Shown here piece after piece: positions 23,440 to 31,500 of a stretch of DNA of 64,000 nucleotides. The DNA comes from an uncultured Prevotellaceae bacterium (GTDB taxonomy: Bacteria; Bacteroidota; Bacteroidia; Bacteroidales; Bacteroidaceae). The notes beneath the pieces are model-generated. The model made no database searches, had not been told where the DNA came from, and saw only the letters and a list, made by a program, of their open reading frames with translations. Made by a program: the position numbers and the translations under genes. The stretch's first letter is position 1. Each line of letters starts with the position of its first letter. The stretch lies in the NCBI GenBank assembly GCA_947176895.1, contig CAMWSK010000004.1, positions 42,545-106,544 of the forward strand, read 5' to 3'.

Positions 23440-23859
23440 GTGAAAAGGAAGATATTTATATTCATACTGCTTATAGTCGGTTTGGTCGCCTATGCGGCAG
23501 AACCCGCTTGTGTCGCATCCGGTGATGCCGGCGCGGGCTGCTGTAATCGGTATGAGGAAGTAGAAATATCAGCGGATCGGGATTGCGCCTTGTCTGTAAG
23601 TCATGACAAGGCGATTGATAATCCTGCCGGCTGCATCATGTTCGCGTATGGCAACAATGTCTGTTCGGGGCAGGCGCTTACGATAAGCCGTGGCGGACGC
23701 CTGATATGCCGGTATAATCCGTTTGCGTTCCTGAAGGACGGAAGAAGAGGCACAGACCTCTCCGTATCTCGTTGTTTACGGTCAAACCGTAAGCTGTCCG
23801 GTGCCGTGAAGCTATCTCCCCGGCATGGCTTTATACGTTTTCGTAAATTGTTGATTTAG
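23440..23859 (+). CDS. Small secreted or membrane-anchored protein, unknown
   Basis: 139 residues from the GTG at 23440 (then KRKIFIFILLIVGLVAYAAEP); an in-frame TTG at 23413 would add 9 residues. The hydrophobic N-terminus is a signal peptide or anchor. The remainder is Cys-bearing (CVASGDAGAGCC, CIMFAYGNNVCSG) and basic at the end. No family recognised. A degenerate TATCTTCG box sits just upstream. Codon use is more AT-rich than in core genes. Coding status moderate. Confidence 0.45.
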   Translation: MKRKIFIFILLIVGLVAYAAEPACVASGDAGAGCCNRYEEVEISADRDCALSVSHDKAIDNPAGCIMFAYGNNVCSGQALTISRGGRLICRYNPFAFLKDGRRGTDLSVSRCLRSNRKLSGAVKLSPRHGFIRFRKLLI

Positions 23860-23979
23860 CCTCTTTATTCATTATTATTTATAGGGGAAACTTTTCCCCG
23901 TTCATATCCGGTCCGGCATTTTTGTCCTCTCCGGAGAGGTATCCTATTATCCAAACCGTTTTAATAAAAATAATTAGTC

Positions 23980-24417
23980 ATGAATAAAGAGTTTATAAAA
24001 GTCCGTACCGCAACGGATATTGCCATTTCAGTTTCATTGTTTGTTTTCGCAATCCTTTTGATTGTGTTGCCGACACCCGTCTCGGCAAGGTTCTGTGGTT
24101 TCCTATTGCTTATTGTCGGTGCTGCGCTACTGGCAATCCTGAAAACCGGCTGGCAAGACCCAAAAACCAAAGAACGTTATTGCAAGAAGCATATCTTTTT
24201 TCCCGGGGGATGCAAGGCCGAAGTGCTGGAAGCCTTGGAAAACCACACGGATATATCCGGTGAGGCCAAGGGGGAAGGGCTGATGATGGAGATTTATTAC
24301 AGCAAACAAAGCCGGAAGGCTTTTATAAGTCTTTTTGAATATGTCCCTTATAAATATAGGCCTGTTTCCCCTACGTTTGAATATGCCATAGATGAAGTCA
24401 CGAAGCTTTTGGGCTGA
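23980..24417 (+). CDS. Two-TM membrane protein coupled to the exchanger gene
   Basis: 145 residues with two adjacent transmembrane segments (about 14-31 IAISVSLFVFAILLIVLP and 37-54 RFCGFLLLIVGAALLAIL), then a soluble C-terminal domain with ISLFEYVPYKYRPVSPTF. No family recognised. Its TGA overlaps the ATG of the Na+/Ca2+ exchanger gene by one base (TGATG), so translation is coupled and a functional link to cation exchange or its regulation is plausible. Confidence 0.6.
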   Translation: MNKEFIKVRTATDIAISVSLFVFAILLIVLPTPVSARFCGFLLLIVGAALLAILKTGWQDPKTKERYCKKHIFFPGGCKAEVLEALENHTDISGEAKGEGLMMEIYYSKQSRKAFISLFEYVPYKYRPVSPTFEYAIDEVTKLLG

Positions 24418-25352
24418 TGGAATGTCTCGTTCTCATAATTTCGCTGTCGGCCATAGTGTTCGGCGCGAATAGTCTGGTTGAGGGTTCTGTTTCCATTGCA
24501 AAGAGGTTCCGGGTCTCCGACTTCGTCGTTGGCGCGGTAATCGTGGGAGTGGGGACCTCCATGCCGGAACTTGCGGTCAGTGTTATCGGCGCATCGGAGG
24601 GTAATTCAGCCGTTGCCATCGGCAATGTTGTGGGTTCGAATATCTTTAATATCCTGGGTATCCTCGGACTTACCGCGTTGTTCTTCCCCGTGGCCATCGA
24701 TAGGAAGAATCTGAAATTTGAGATTCCTTTCGGCATCGCGGTTTCCGTCTTGCTGACCGCCCTGTCTTTTGATGGTATAAGCCGTGTCGACGGATTGCTG
24801 CTTCTTGTTTGTTTTGCAGGATTCATGTGGTATTCCTTTTATCGGGACCGGAAGGGAACGACTGCTGCCGATTCCCCGTCGAATGCGGGTCGCAAACCTT
24901 TGTGGATTCCGATTGTGAAAATCCTGGTGGGATTGTTCCTTCTGGTTATGGGCAGCGATTATTTCATCGACGGTGCCGTTCGGATTGCCCGGTCCTTGGG
25001 AGTGAATGACGCTTTCATCTCTCTGACCCTTGTCGCCTGCGGCACCTCTTTTCCCGAGCTTGCCGCCTCGGTCACGGCTGCGTTAAAGAAGAATACGCAA
25101 GTGGCTCTTGGAAATATTATAGGCTCGAACATCTTTAATGCAACCTGTATCCTTGGAATAAGTTCGCAAATCATGCCGCTTGCCACATACGAGGTGACAT
25201 TCGCGGATTACGTTGTCATGACAGCGGCTTCTGTCCTGCTTCTGGTTTTCGGCTTCCGGAACCGGATAGGCAGAATCGGAGGAGCATTCATGCTCATATG
25301 CCTCCTGGCTTATATCGGCTACCTTTTCATGAATCAGACAGGCATAATATAA
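24417..25352 (+). CDS. Calcium/sodium antiporter (CaCA family, YrbG-like)
   Basis: 311 residues, about ten transmembrane helices, with the two inverted alpha-repeats of the Na+/Ca2+ exchanger superfamily: VGVGTSMPELAVSVIG with AIGNVVGSNIFNILG (residues about 43-82) and VACGTSFPELAASV with ALGNIIGSNIFNATC (about 204-245). The acidic Glu of each PEL motif coordinates cation. It exchanges Ca2+ (or other cation) for Na+ or H+ across the inner membrane. Followed immediately by a CCGCGG repeat array that may act as terminator. Confidence 0.9.
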   Translation: MECLVLIISLSAIVFGANSLVEGSVSIAKRFRVSDFVVGAVIVGVGTSMPELAVSVIGASEGNSAVAIGNVVGSNIFNILGILGLTALFFPVAIDRKNLKFEIPFGIAVSVLLTALSFDGISRVDGLLLLVCFAGFMWYSFYRDRKGTTAADSPSNAGRKPLWIPIVKILVGLFLLVMGSDYFIDGAVRIARSLGVNDAFISLTLVACGTSFPELAASVTAALKKNTQVALGNIIGSNIFNATCILGISSQIMPLATYEVTFADYVVMTAASVLLLVFGFRNRIGRIGGAFMLICLLAYIGYLFMNQTGII

Positions 25353-25361
25353 GGTGTTACG

Positions 25362-25446
25362 CAAACGCCGCGATGTTTTCAAAAAACGCCGCGGTGAATG
25401 AACCAAAACGCCGCGGCGAGTGAATCACTTCGTCGCGGCGTTTTGG
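25362..25446. repeat. CCGCGG hairpin repeat, family 2, locus A
   Basis: Units AAACGCCGCGATGTTTT, AAAACGCCGCGGTGAA and AAAACGCCGCGGCGA follow each other, and the last pairs with TCGTCGCGGCGTTTT across AGTGAATCACT to form a long hairpin at 25403-25446. It lies between the convergent exchanger and RNase Z genes, so it may serve as bidirectional terminator. The same family recurs near 38.65 kb and 47.5 kb. Confidence 0.8.
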
Positions 25447-25507
25447 TTAAGTTATTCGGATGGTGAACCGGGCCGGCAGGCTTGGGGCACGTACAATTTG
25501 GTCGGGT

Positions 25508-26449
25508 TCAGTCTTTCGGGCACACGGGAACGTCGATGCATATGCCCTCTTGGGCCAGCAGCGTGTTGGGAAACTCTTCTTGCGCCTCGCCTAATAATTG
25601 CGCTTCCAGGCCGGGTGTCTTCAACCGGGCGGAGTAGTGGCCGATGCAGAGCTGTGCGACCCCGGCCATGCGGGCGATGCGTCCGGCCTCGGCTGCCGTG
25701 CTGTGGTAAGTCTGTTTGGCGCGGAACAGGTCGCGGTTGAGAAACGTGGCTTCGTGGAACAACAATCCCACGCCGCGCAGCAGCGGAGCCAGTTCGTCGC
25801 GCACGCGGGTGTCGCTAACGTAGGCCCATGAGCGGGTGGGCGAGGGAGGAGTGGTCAGCCGTTCGTTGGGGATGACGGTGCCGTCGGGCAGGGTCCAGTC
25901 GGCGCCGGCTTTGATGTTTCCTATCTCGCAGACGGGTATTTCGTAGCAGTCGATCATGGGGCGGTTGATGTGTCGGGCTCCCTCTTTCTCCTTGAACAGA
26001 TAGCCGCAACAGGCCACCCGGTGGTTCAGGGGCAAGGTCCACACCTCGACCGAGCGGTCGCTGTATACCATGCTGTGCCGGGTGGTGTCCACGGCATGGA
26101 ACTCCACTTCGTGGGTCATCTGCTGACAGAAGATGTCTGTCACCGTCTGTATGAAACCTTGCAGCTCGGCTGGACCATAGATGTGTAACCGGGCCACGCG
26201 CCCCAGAAGCCCCATGGTGGAAATGAGTCCCGGCAGACCGAAACAATGGTCGCCGTGGGCATGGGTGATGAAGATGTGGCCGATGCGGTTTATCTGCAGG
26301 CCTTGTCGCGCCAGACGCATCTGGGTGCCCTCGCCGCAGTCTACCATGAACAGCTTTCCCCTCATCTGCAGCACTTGTGAGGCGGGCTGGTGTTTCGACA
26401 GCGGATTGGCCGATCCGCATCCCAGGATATGTACTTTAAATTCTTCCAC
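25508..26449 (-). CDS. rnz: Ribonuclease Z
   Basis: 313 residues from the GTG at 26449 (VEEFKVHILGCGSA), the usual RNase Z N-terminus; the frame runs on to 26542 but that part is not family-like. Metallo-beta-lactamase motif ITHAHGDHCFGL (HxHxDH, about residues 64-75), MVDCGEGTQ before it, and further His/Asp ligands later (FHEATFL, CIGHYS). It removes 3' trailers of tRNA precursors. A TACCTTTG box ends only 4 bases before the GTG, so the transcript may be leaderless. Confidence 0.9.
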   Translation of the reverse strand: MEEFKVHILGCGSANPLSKHQPASQVLQMRGKLFMVDCGEGTQMRLARQGLQINRIGHIFITHAHGDHCFGLPGLISTMGLLGRVARLHIYGPAELQGFIQTVTDIFCQQMTHEVEFHAVDTTRHSMVYSDRSVEVWTLPLNHRVACCGYLFKEKEGARHINRPMIDCYEIPVCEIGNIKAGADWTLPDGTVIPNERLTTPPSPTRSWAYVSDTRVRDELAPLLRGVGLLFHEATFLNRDLFRAKQTYHSTAAEAGRIARMAGVAQLCIGHYSARLKTPGLEAQLLGEAQEEFPNTLLAQEGICIDVPVCPKD

Positions 26450-26453
26450 GAAG

Positions 26454-26461
26454 CAAAGGTA
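26454..26461 (-). promoter_or_regulatory. Promoter -7 box abutting the RNase Z start codon
   Basis: Minus-strand TACCTTTG ends 4 bases before the GTG at 26449, so transcription would begin at or just inside the start codon. Confidence 0.5.
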
Positions 26462-26525
26462 GAAAAAAAGAAATAAGTGGGAAACGAAAGAGTGATGAAA
26501 TGAGGGTGTAAGGATGTAAAAAAAG

Positions 26526-26555
26526 AAGGGTTGAGGATTCACGTCCTCAACCCTT
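26526..26555 (-). terminator. Terminator of rpsA
   Basis: AAGGGTTGAGGA and TCCTCAACCCTT form a perfect 12-bp stem with a 6-base loop; the minus strand continues CTTTTTTTAC. Located 36 bases after the rpsA stop. Confidence 0.9.
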
Positions 26556-26590
26556 ACAATTAAATATGGTCAGTTGGATGTGGCCGGGGC

Positions 26591-28372
26591 TTAAGCCTCG
26601 CCGTTCTCCATCTTAGCCTTCAGAGCGGCCAGAGCGTCGATGTCACCCAAAGTGGTGCTGGCTGCCTGGTTCTGAACGGCAGGAGCCTCTGCCTTCTGGC
26701 GGCGGGGAGCGGTGGCCTTCTCGGCACGCTTGGCAGCACGCTGTGCGTCCTCATAGATGCGGCTGTGGCTGAGGATGATGCGCTTGCTGTCCTTGTTGAA
26801 CTCGATTACCTTGAACTCGAGGGTCTCGCCCAGCTGAGCCTGGGTGCCGTCCTCCTTCACGAGGTGCTTGGGAGTGGTGAAGCCCTCAACGCCGTGCTCC
26901 AGCTGGATCACTGCGCCCTTGTCGAGCATCTCGATAATCTTGCCTTCGTGTACGCTGTCCTGGGCGAAGATGGTCTCGAACACGTCCCAGGGATTCTCCT
27001 CCAGCTGCTTGTGGCCGAGGCTCAGGCGACGGTTCTCCTTGTCAATCTCCAGCACCACTACGTCCATCTGCTCGCCCACCTTGGTGAACTCGCTGGGGTG
27101 CTTAACCTTCTTGGTCCAGCTGAGGTCGCTGATATGTACGAGGCCGTCTACGCCCTCCTCAATCTCAACGAAGATACCGAAGTTGGTGAAGCTGCGCACC
27201 TTGGCGCTGTGTTTGCTGCCCACGGGGAATCTCTCTTCGATGTTCTCCCAGGGATCGCTCTTCAGCTGCTTGATGCCCAAAGACATCTTGCGCTCCTCGC
27301 GGTCGAGGGTCAGGATGACTGCCTCTACCTCGTCGCCTACCTTCATGTAGTCCTGTGCGCTGCGGATGTGCTGGCTCCAGCTCATCTCGCTTACGTGAAT
27401 CAGACCCTCCACACCGGGGGCTATCTCGATGAATGCACCGTAGTCGGCCATCACAACCACCTTGCCCTTTACGTGGTCACCCACCTTCAGGTCGGGGTCA
27501 AGGCTGTCCCAAGGATGGGGAGTGAGTTGCTTCAGACCCAAGGCGATGCGCTTCTTCTCGTTGTCGAAGTCAAGGATTACCACGTTGATCTTCTGGTCAA
27601 GCTCAACGATTTCCTTGGGATCGCTCACGCGGCCCCAGCTCATGTCGGTGATGTGGATCAGACCGTCAACACCGCCCAAGTCAACGAATACGCCGTAAGA
27701 GGTGATGTTCTTGACGGTGCCCTCAAGCACCTGGCCCTTCTCCAGACGAGAGATGATCTCCTGCTTCTGGGCTTCCAGCTCGGCCTCGATGAGGCACTTG
27801 TGGCTAACCACCACGTTCTTGTACTCCTGATTAATCTTCAGGACCTTGAACTCCATGGTCTTGCCTACGAATATGTCATAGTCGCGGATGGGCTTCACGT
27901 CGATCTGGCTGCCGGGCAGGAAGGCCTCGATGCCAAATACGTCCACAATCATACCGCCCTTGGTGCGGCACTTGATGTAGCCCTGGATAATCTCGTTGTT
28001 CTCGAGAGCCTCGTTCACGCGGTCCCAGCTGCGGGCTGCGCGGGCCTTGCGGTGGCTCAGCACGAGCTGACCCTTCTTGTCCTCCTGGTTCTCGACGTAC
28101 ACCTCAACGGTGTCGCCCACCTTCAGGTCGGGATTGTAGCGGAACTCGGTAGCGGGGATGATGCCATCGCTCTTGAAGCCGATGTTCACCACTACCTCGC
28201 GCTTGTTCATGTCGATAACGGTACCGTCAACCACCTCGTGGTCGGTCACCTTGTTCAGGCTGCCGTCATAGGCCTTCTCCTGCTCTTCGCGAGAGGTCTC
28301 TGCGGCGCTACCGTTCTCAAATGCGTCCCAATCGAAGTCGGAGAGGGGTGCGACATTCTTAAAATCTGCCAT
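26591..28372 (-). CDS. rpsA: 30S ribosomal protein S1
   Basis: 593 residues built of tandem S1 (OB-fold) domains: repeats with VDGTVIDMNKREVVVNIG, EGTVKNITSYGVFVDLGGVDGLIHITDMSW, KGKVVVMADYGAFIEIAPGVEGLIHVSEMSW, and SAKVRSFTNFGIFVEIEEGVDGLVHISDLSW, with weaker ones at the ends, and a basic Ala-rich C-terminal tail. It unwinds and presents mRNA to the ribosome, which matters in Bacteroidetes where Shine-Dalgarno use is low. Single gene with its own strong promoter and terminator. Confidence 0.96.
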   Translation of the reverse strand: MADFKNVAPLSDFDWDAFENGSAAETSREEQEKAYDGSLNKVTDHEVVDGTVIDMNKREVVVNIGFKSDGIIPATEFRYNPDLKVGDTVEVYVENQEDKKGQLVLSHRKARAARSWDRVNEALENNEIIQGYIKCRTKGGMIVDVFGIEAFLPGSQIDVKPIRDYDIFVGKTMEFKVLKINQEYKNVVVSHKCLIEAELEAQKQEIISRLEKGQVLEGTVKNITSYGVFVDLGGVDGLIHITDMSWGRVSDPKEIVELDQKINVVILDFDNEKKRIALGLKQLTPHPWDSLDPDLKVGDHVKGKVVVMADYGAFIEIAPGVEGLIHVSEMSWSQHIRSAQDYMKVGDEVEAVILTLDREERKMSLGIKQLKSDPWENIEERFPVGSKHSAKVRSFTNFGIFVEIEEGVDGLVHISDLSWTKKVKHPSEFTKVGEQMDVVVLEIDKENRRLSLGHKQLEENPWDVFETIFAQDSVHEGKIIEMLDKGAVIQLEHGVEGFTTPKHLVKEDGTQAQLGETLEFKVIEFNKDSKRIILSHSRIYEDAQRAAKRAEKATAPRRQKAEAPAVQNQAASTTLGDIDALAALKAKMENGEA

Positions 28373-28437
28373 TTGTAAATAATTGTTTGTTAATAATTTA
28401 AACTGTTAGACTTTATGTTGATGAATCAAGTCGGGTG

Positions 28438-28469
28438 CAAAGGTATGGAAAAAAAGCGAAACGGCCAAA
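28438..28469 (-). promoter_or_regulatory. Promoter of rpsA
   Basis: Minus-strand TTTG (28466-28469), 20-base spacer, TACCTTTG (28438-28445): a textbook Bacteroidetes promoter. Leader about 60 bases. The -33 box lies within the terminator hairpin of the upstream gene. Confidence 0.8.
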
Positions 28470-28484
28470 AAGTTTTGGCCGTTT
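28459..28484 (-). terminator. Terminator of the GH89 gene, overlapping the rpsA promoter
   Basis: AAACGGCCAAAA-AG-TTTTGGCCGTTT is a near-perfect inverted repeat 40 bases after the GH89 stop; the minus strand continues CGCTTTTTTT. Confidence 0.75.
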
Positions 28485-28523
28485 GTTGCGCGTTAAGTTC
28501 CTGTGTTTTAGTATTGCTTCCTG

Positions 28524-31500
28524 TTATTTCACGAACACTTTGTTGCCTTTGCCGTCGATATAGATGCCCCGTGCGGGGAAGAAGACGCGGCGTCCGTTCA
28601 GGTCGTAAAGGGGATGGGCGGGGTCTTGACCTGCGTGGATGCCATGAATGCCGTCCTCGGTGCCGAAATTGAAGCTCAAGGCGGGGGCACCGGCACCGCT
28701 GATGGCGTTTGCCGGCAGATAAGCTTTGTTGGCGCCGTTGGTCCATGTGCCGGCGTTCATGCTTGCCTTGTAAAGCCCAACCTCTTTGCCTTCGGGTTGC
28801 GTAAGGACATAGGCGGCTTCGGCTACGATGGCACTCAACATGGAACCGCTGAGCAGATTGGTTGCGTCATCCCAGGCGGCAGCGTCGTTGACGGGCAACA
28901 TATACGTTTCGTTTGCGCTACCCTTCAGGATGACACCCTGTCCTGCGGGAACGTTTTGCTTGCCGGTCAGCGTGGCAATGCTGCCCTCGGCGGATGCAAC
29001 AACATAAGCCTCCAGACCTTCGGGAATATCAACGCCGAAGGGCAGGTAGAGGGTGGCATAGCCTTCGGGGCCGATGGTGACGGGCAGTTGGCGGAGCTCC
29101 TCCACGGTCCACGTGGTGGCTTCCATGTCCTTGGAGAGGTTCAGCAAACCGTTGGCGGAAGTCACGCGATAGTCGCCGCGGTTGAGGTTGAGGCTGAGCG
29201 TGTAATCCTTTCCGGAGATGTTTCCCGTATAGGTGTAGACACCATGCCATTGTGTGGGCGAGACGGGCAGTTCGATTCGGCCGTTGCTGTCGGCCGAATA
29301 ATCGCCGAAGAAGCGTTGTGCGTTGAGGTTCATCACCTTCACCCCGCTCTCTGTGGCCACAAGTTTCCATAGTGATGCGGGGATGGTGGTCTCGCTCTCT
29401 GCGCTCAGTTTTACGCGGCGGTCGCTGCCGTTGCCCGCGGTCATGTTGCCGTCGGTGCCGGCCAGCGGGGCGGCGCTGACGCAACCCTCTGCAGTTGTCA
29501 GACGAAAGGGGCGGGCGAAGAGGCGTCCTTCGGGATAGGCGCGAAGGGCATCGCCCGCGGCATCGTACAGGATGCCGTCCACGGACGAGAAGTTTTTGCT
29601 GCCTTCTTTGATGGTGATGTCGGTCAGTGCGGTACAACCTTTCAGGGGTTGGCTGTGCAGCGTGGGGTCGCTGATGAACACGCGGGTGAGGTTGATGCCT
29701 GCGGGCAGTGCGGTGGAGAAGGTGGCGATGTCGTTGAGTGTGGCCTTGAACGTCTTCGTTTCCGTCTTGCCTTCGGCGGTGGTCAGCGTGAATGTCTCGT
29801 TGCCCCGGCCGTCGTGGGTGATGGTCACGGAGAATACACTACCTGCGTTGGTGGAAAACTTGTTCTCGCCTGCGCCGCCGCACTTCACGATGATTTCCCC
29901 GGCCTTGTTCAGATAGAGCTGGAAGCCGCCGGAATAGCCGTCGGCCAGCGCGTTGGTGCCCGTGGCGAACAGTCCCGAACCCCATGGGTTGAACGTGCTG
30001 CCGTCGTTCTCCACCTGCAGGGTCAGTGTCCAGGGCAGGGTGGAGGAGAGGGTTTGCGTGGGTTGGATGGTGGCGTTCTGAACGCCTGCGCCGCTGAACG
30101 TGGTGTTCAGAAAGTTGTCGAGCGCCACCTCGGGGGCGGCAGGCAGGCGCAGTGTGGTCAGCGCCGTGTTGCCTTGCAGCACGTCGGGGTTGATGGCCGT
30201 GAGGCTTTTGCCCAGCGAGTTGGGCTGCGTAAGGTCGAGTTCGCCGCTGCCCTTCTTCACGCCGGTGATGATAAGTCCCGTGGGCTGTTCCTGGTACTCA
30301 AATTCCCAGGAGCCGTACACCAAAGGGTTTTCGGGTGCGAAGTTGGCGGTGATGGTGGCGTTGCCGAAGGGCTTGAAGCGGATGTTGTTTCCCTCCATCC
30401 ATTTTTGTGGAAGTGCACGTCCGTTCTGGTCGGTCCAGTTGAGAATCTTGTAGCCTTCGGCGGGATAGCATCGCAGCACGATGTCCTCGCCCACCTTGTA
30501 GGTATAGGTGTCGGGCTGGCCGTTGGCGTCCACGGTTCCCTGTTTCACGTCGGCCGTCTTCACGGTCACGGTGCAGGCCTGGGGCGCGTGGGGCGCGATG
30601 TTCAGCGGGATGTCATAGACCATGCGTTTTGTGGTGGCTTTGGCCGGCATGGCATCGGTGGTGGCATCCCACCCGGTCATCCAGGCCCCGTCGAAGCGCA
30701 GGCGGATGTGGGTGATGCCCTCGGGCATGCCGAAGGGCAACTGCACGGTGAGCGAGCCGTCGGGCAGCTGGTTGTTGTTCTGGTTCTTGTTGCCCACCAC
30801 GGCCAGCAGTTCGCCCTCGTCGTCGAAGTCACCGTCGCTGTTCAGGTCGATGTAGGCCGACAGGCGGCAATAGCTCAGTCCGTTCTTCGCATCGGTGTCG
30901 CTCCACTTCAGGGTGAAGGTGTTGCCGGCAGCAGAGGTGTAGATTTGCGTGGTTTGGAACAGGCTTTCGGGGCACCTGTCGGCTGTGTAGATTTCCACAG
31001 GGTCGCTGCCCTCGGTTTCGGCCGTCATGCGTGCCACGTACTGTTCATAGTCTTGGATTACTTTATGTTCGCTCTTGTCTTCCGTGGGTACTCCCCACTT
31101 GTTCACGATGAAGTTGGCGGTGAAGGTGGCCGCGTCCTTACCATAATATATATAGGGGTTGTCGGTGCTTACGGCCTGTCCCTTGGCGTTGGTCCAGTTA
31201 TAGAAGTCGAAGCCCGACACGGGTGTGGCCTTGATGGCCACGGGTTGGTCGTTGGTGATGGAGGTCTCGCCGGTGGCTTCGATGGCCACGGTGCCCTGAG
31301 AGGCGTCGGCGCTGTTGACGCTCACGGTGCGCGGGTCGGTGATGACCTCGCGGAGGACCACGGTGAAGGCGAACTCGGTGCCGTCGGAGAGGGTGAGCAG
31401 GGCGCGCACCTTGCCGATGGCCGCATCGGCGGGCACGGCGATGGCGGTGGTGTTGGCGGTCTCGGTGGCGGCATCTATCACGCCGTCGCCGTTCAGGTCA

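Noticed and set aside
26765..28378. 537-residue open frame opposite rpsA
   Set aside because: Antisense shadow of the S1 repeats; composition (LL, HV, AQ repeats) is not protein-like.
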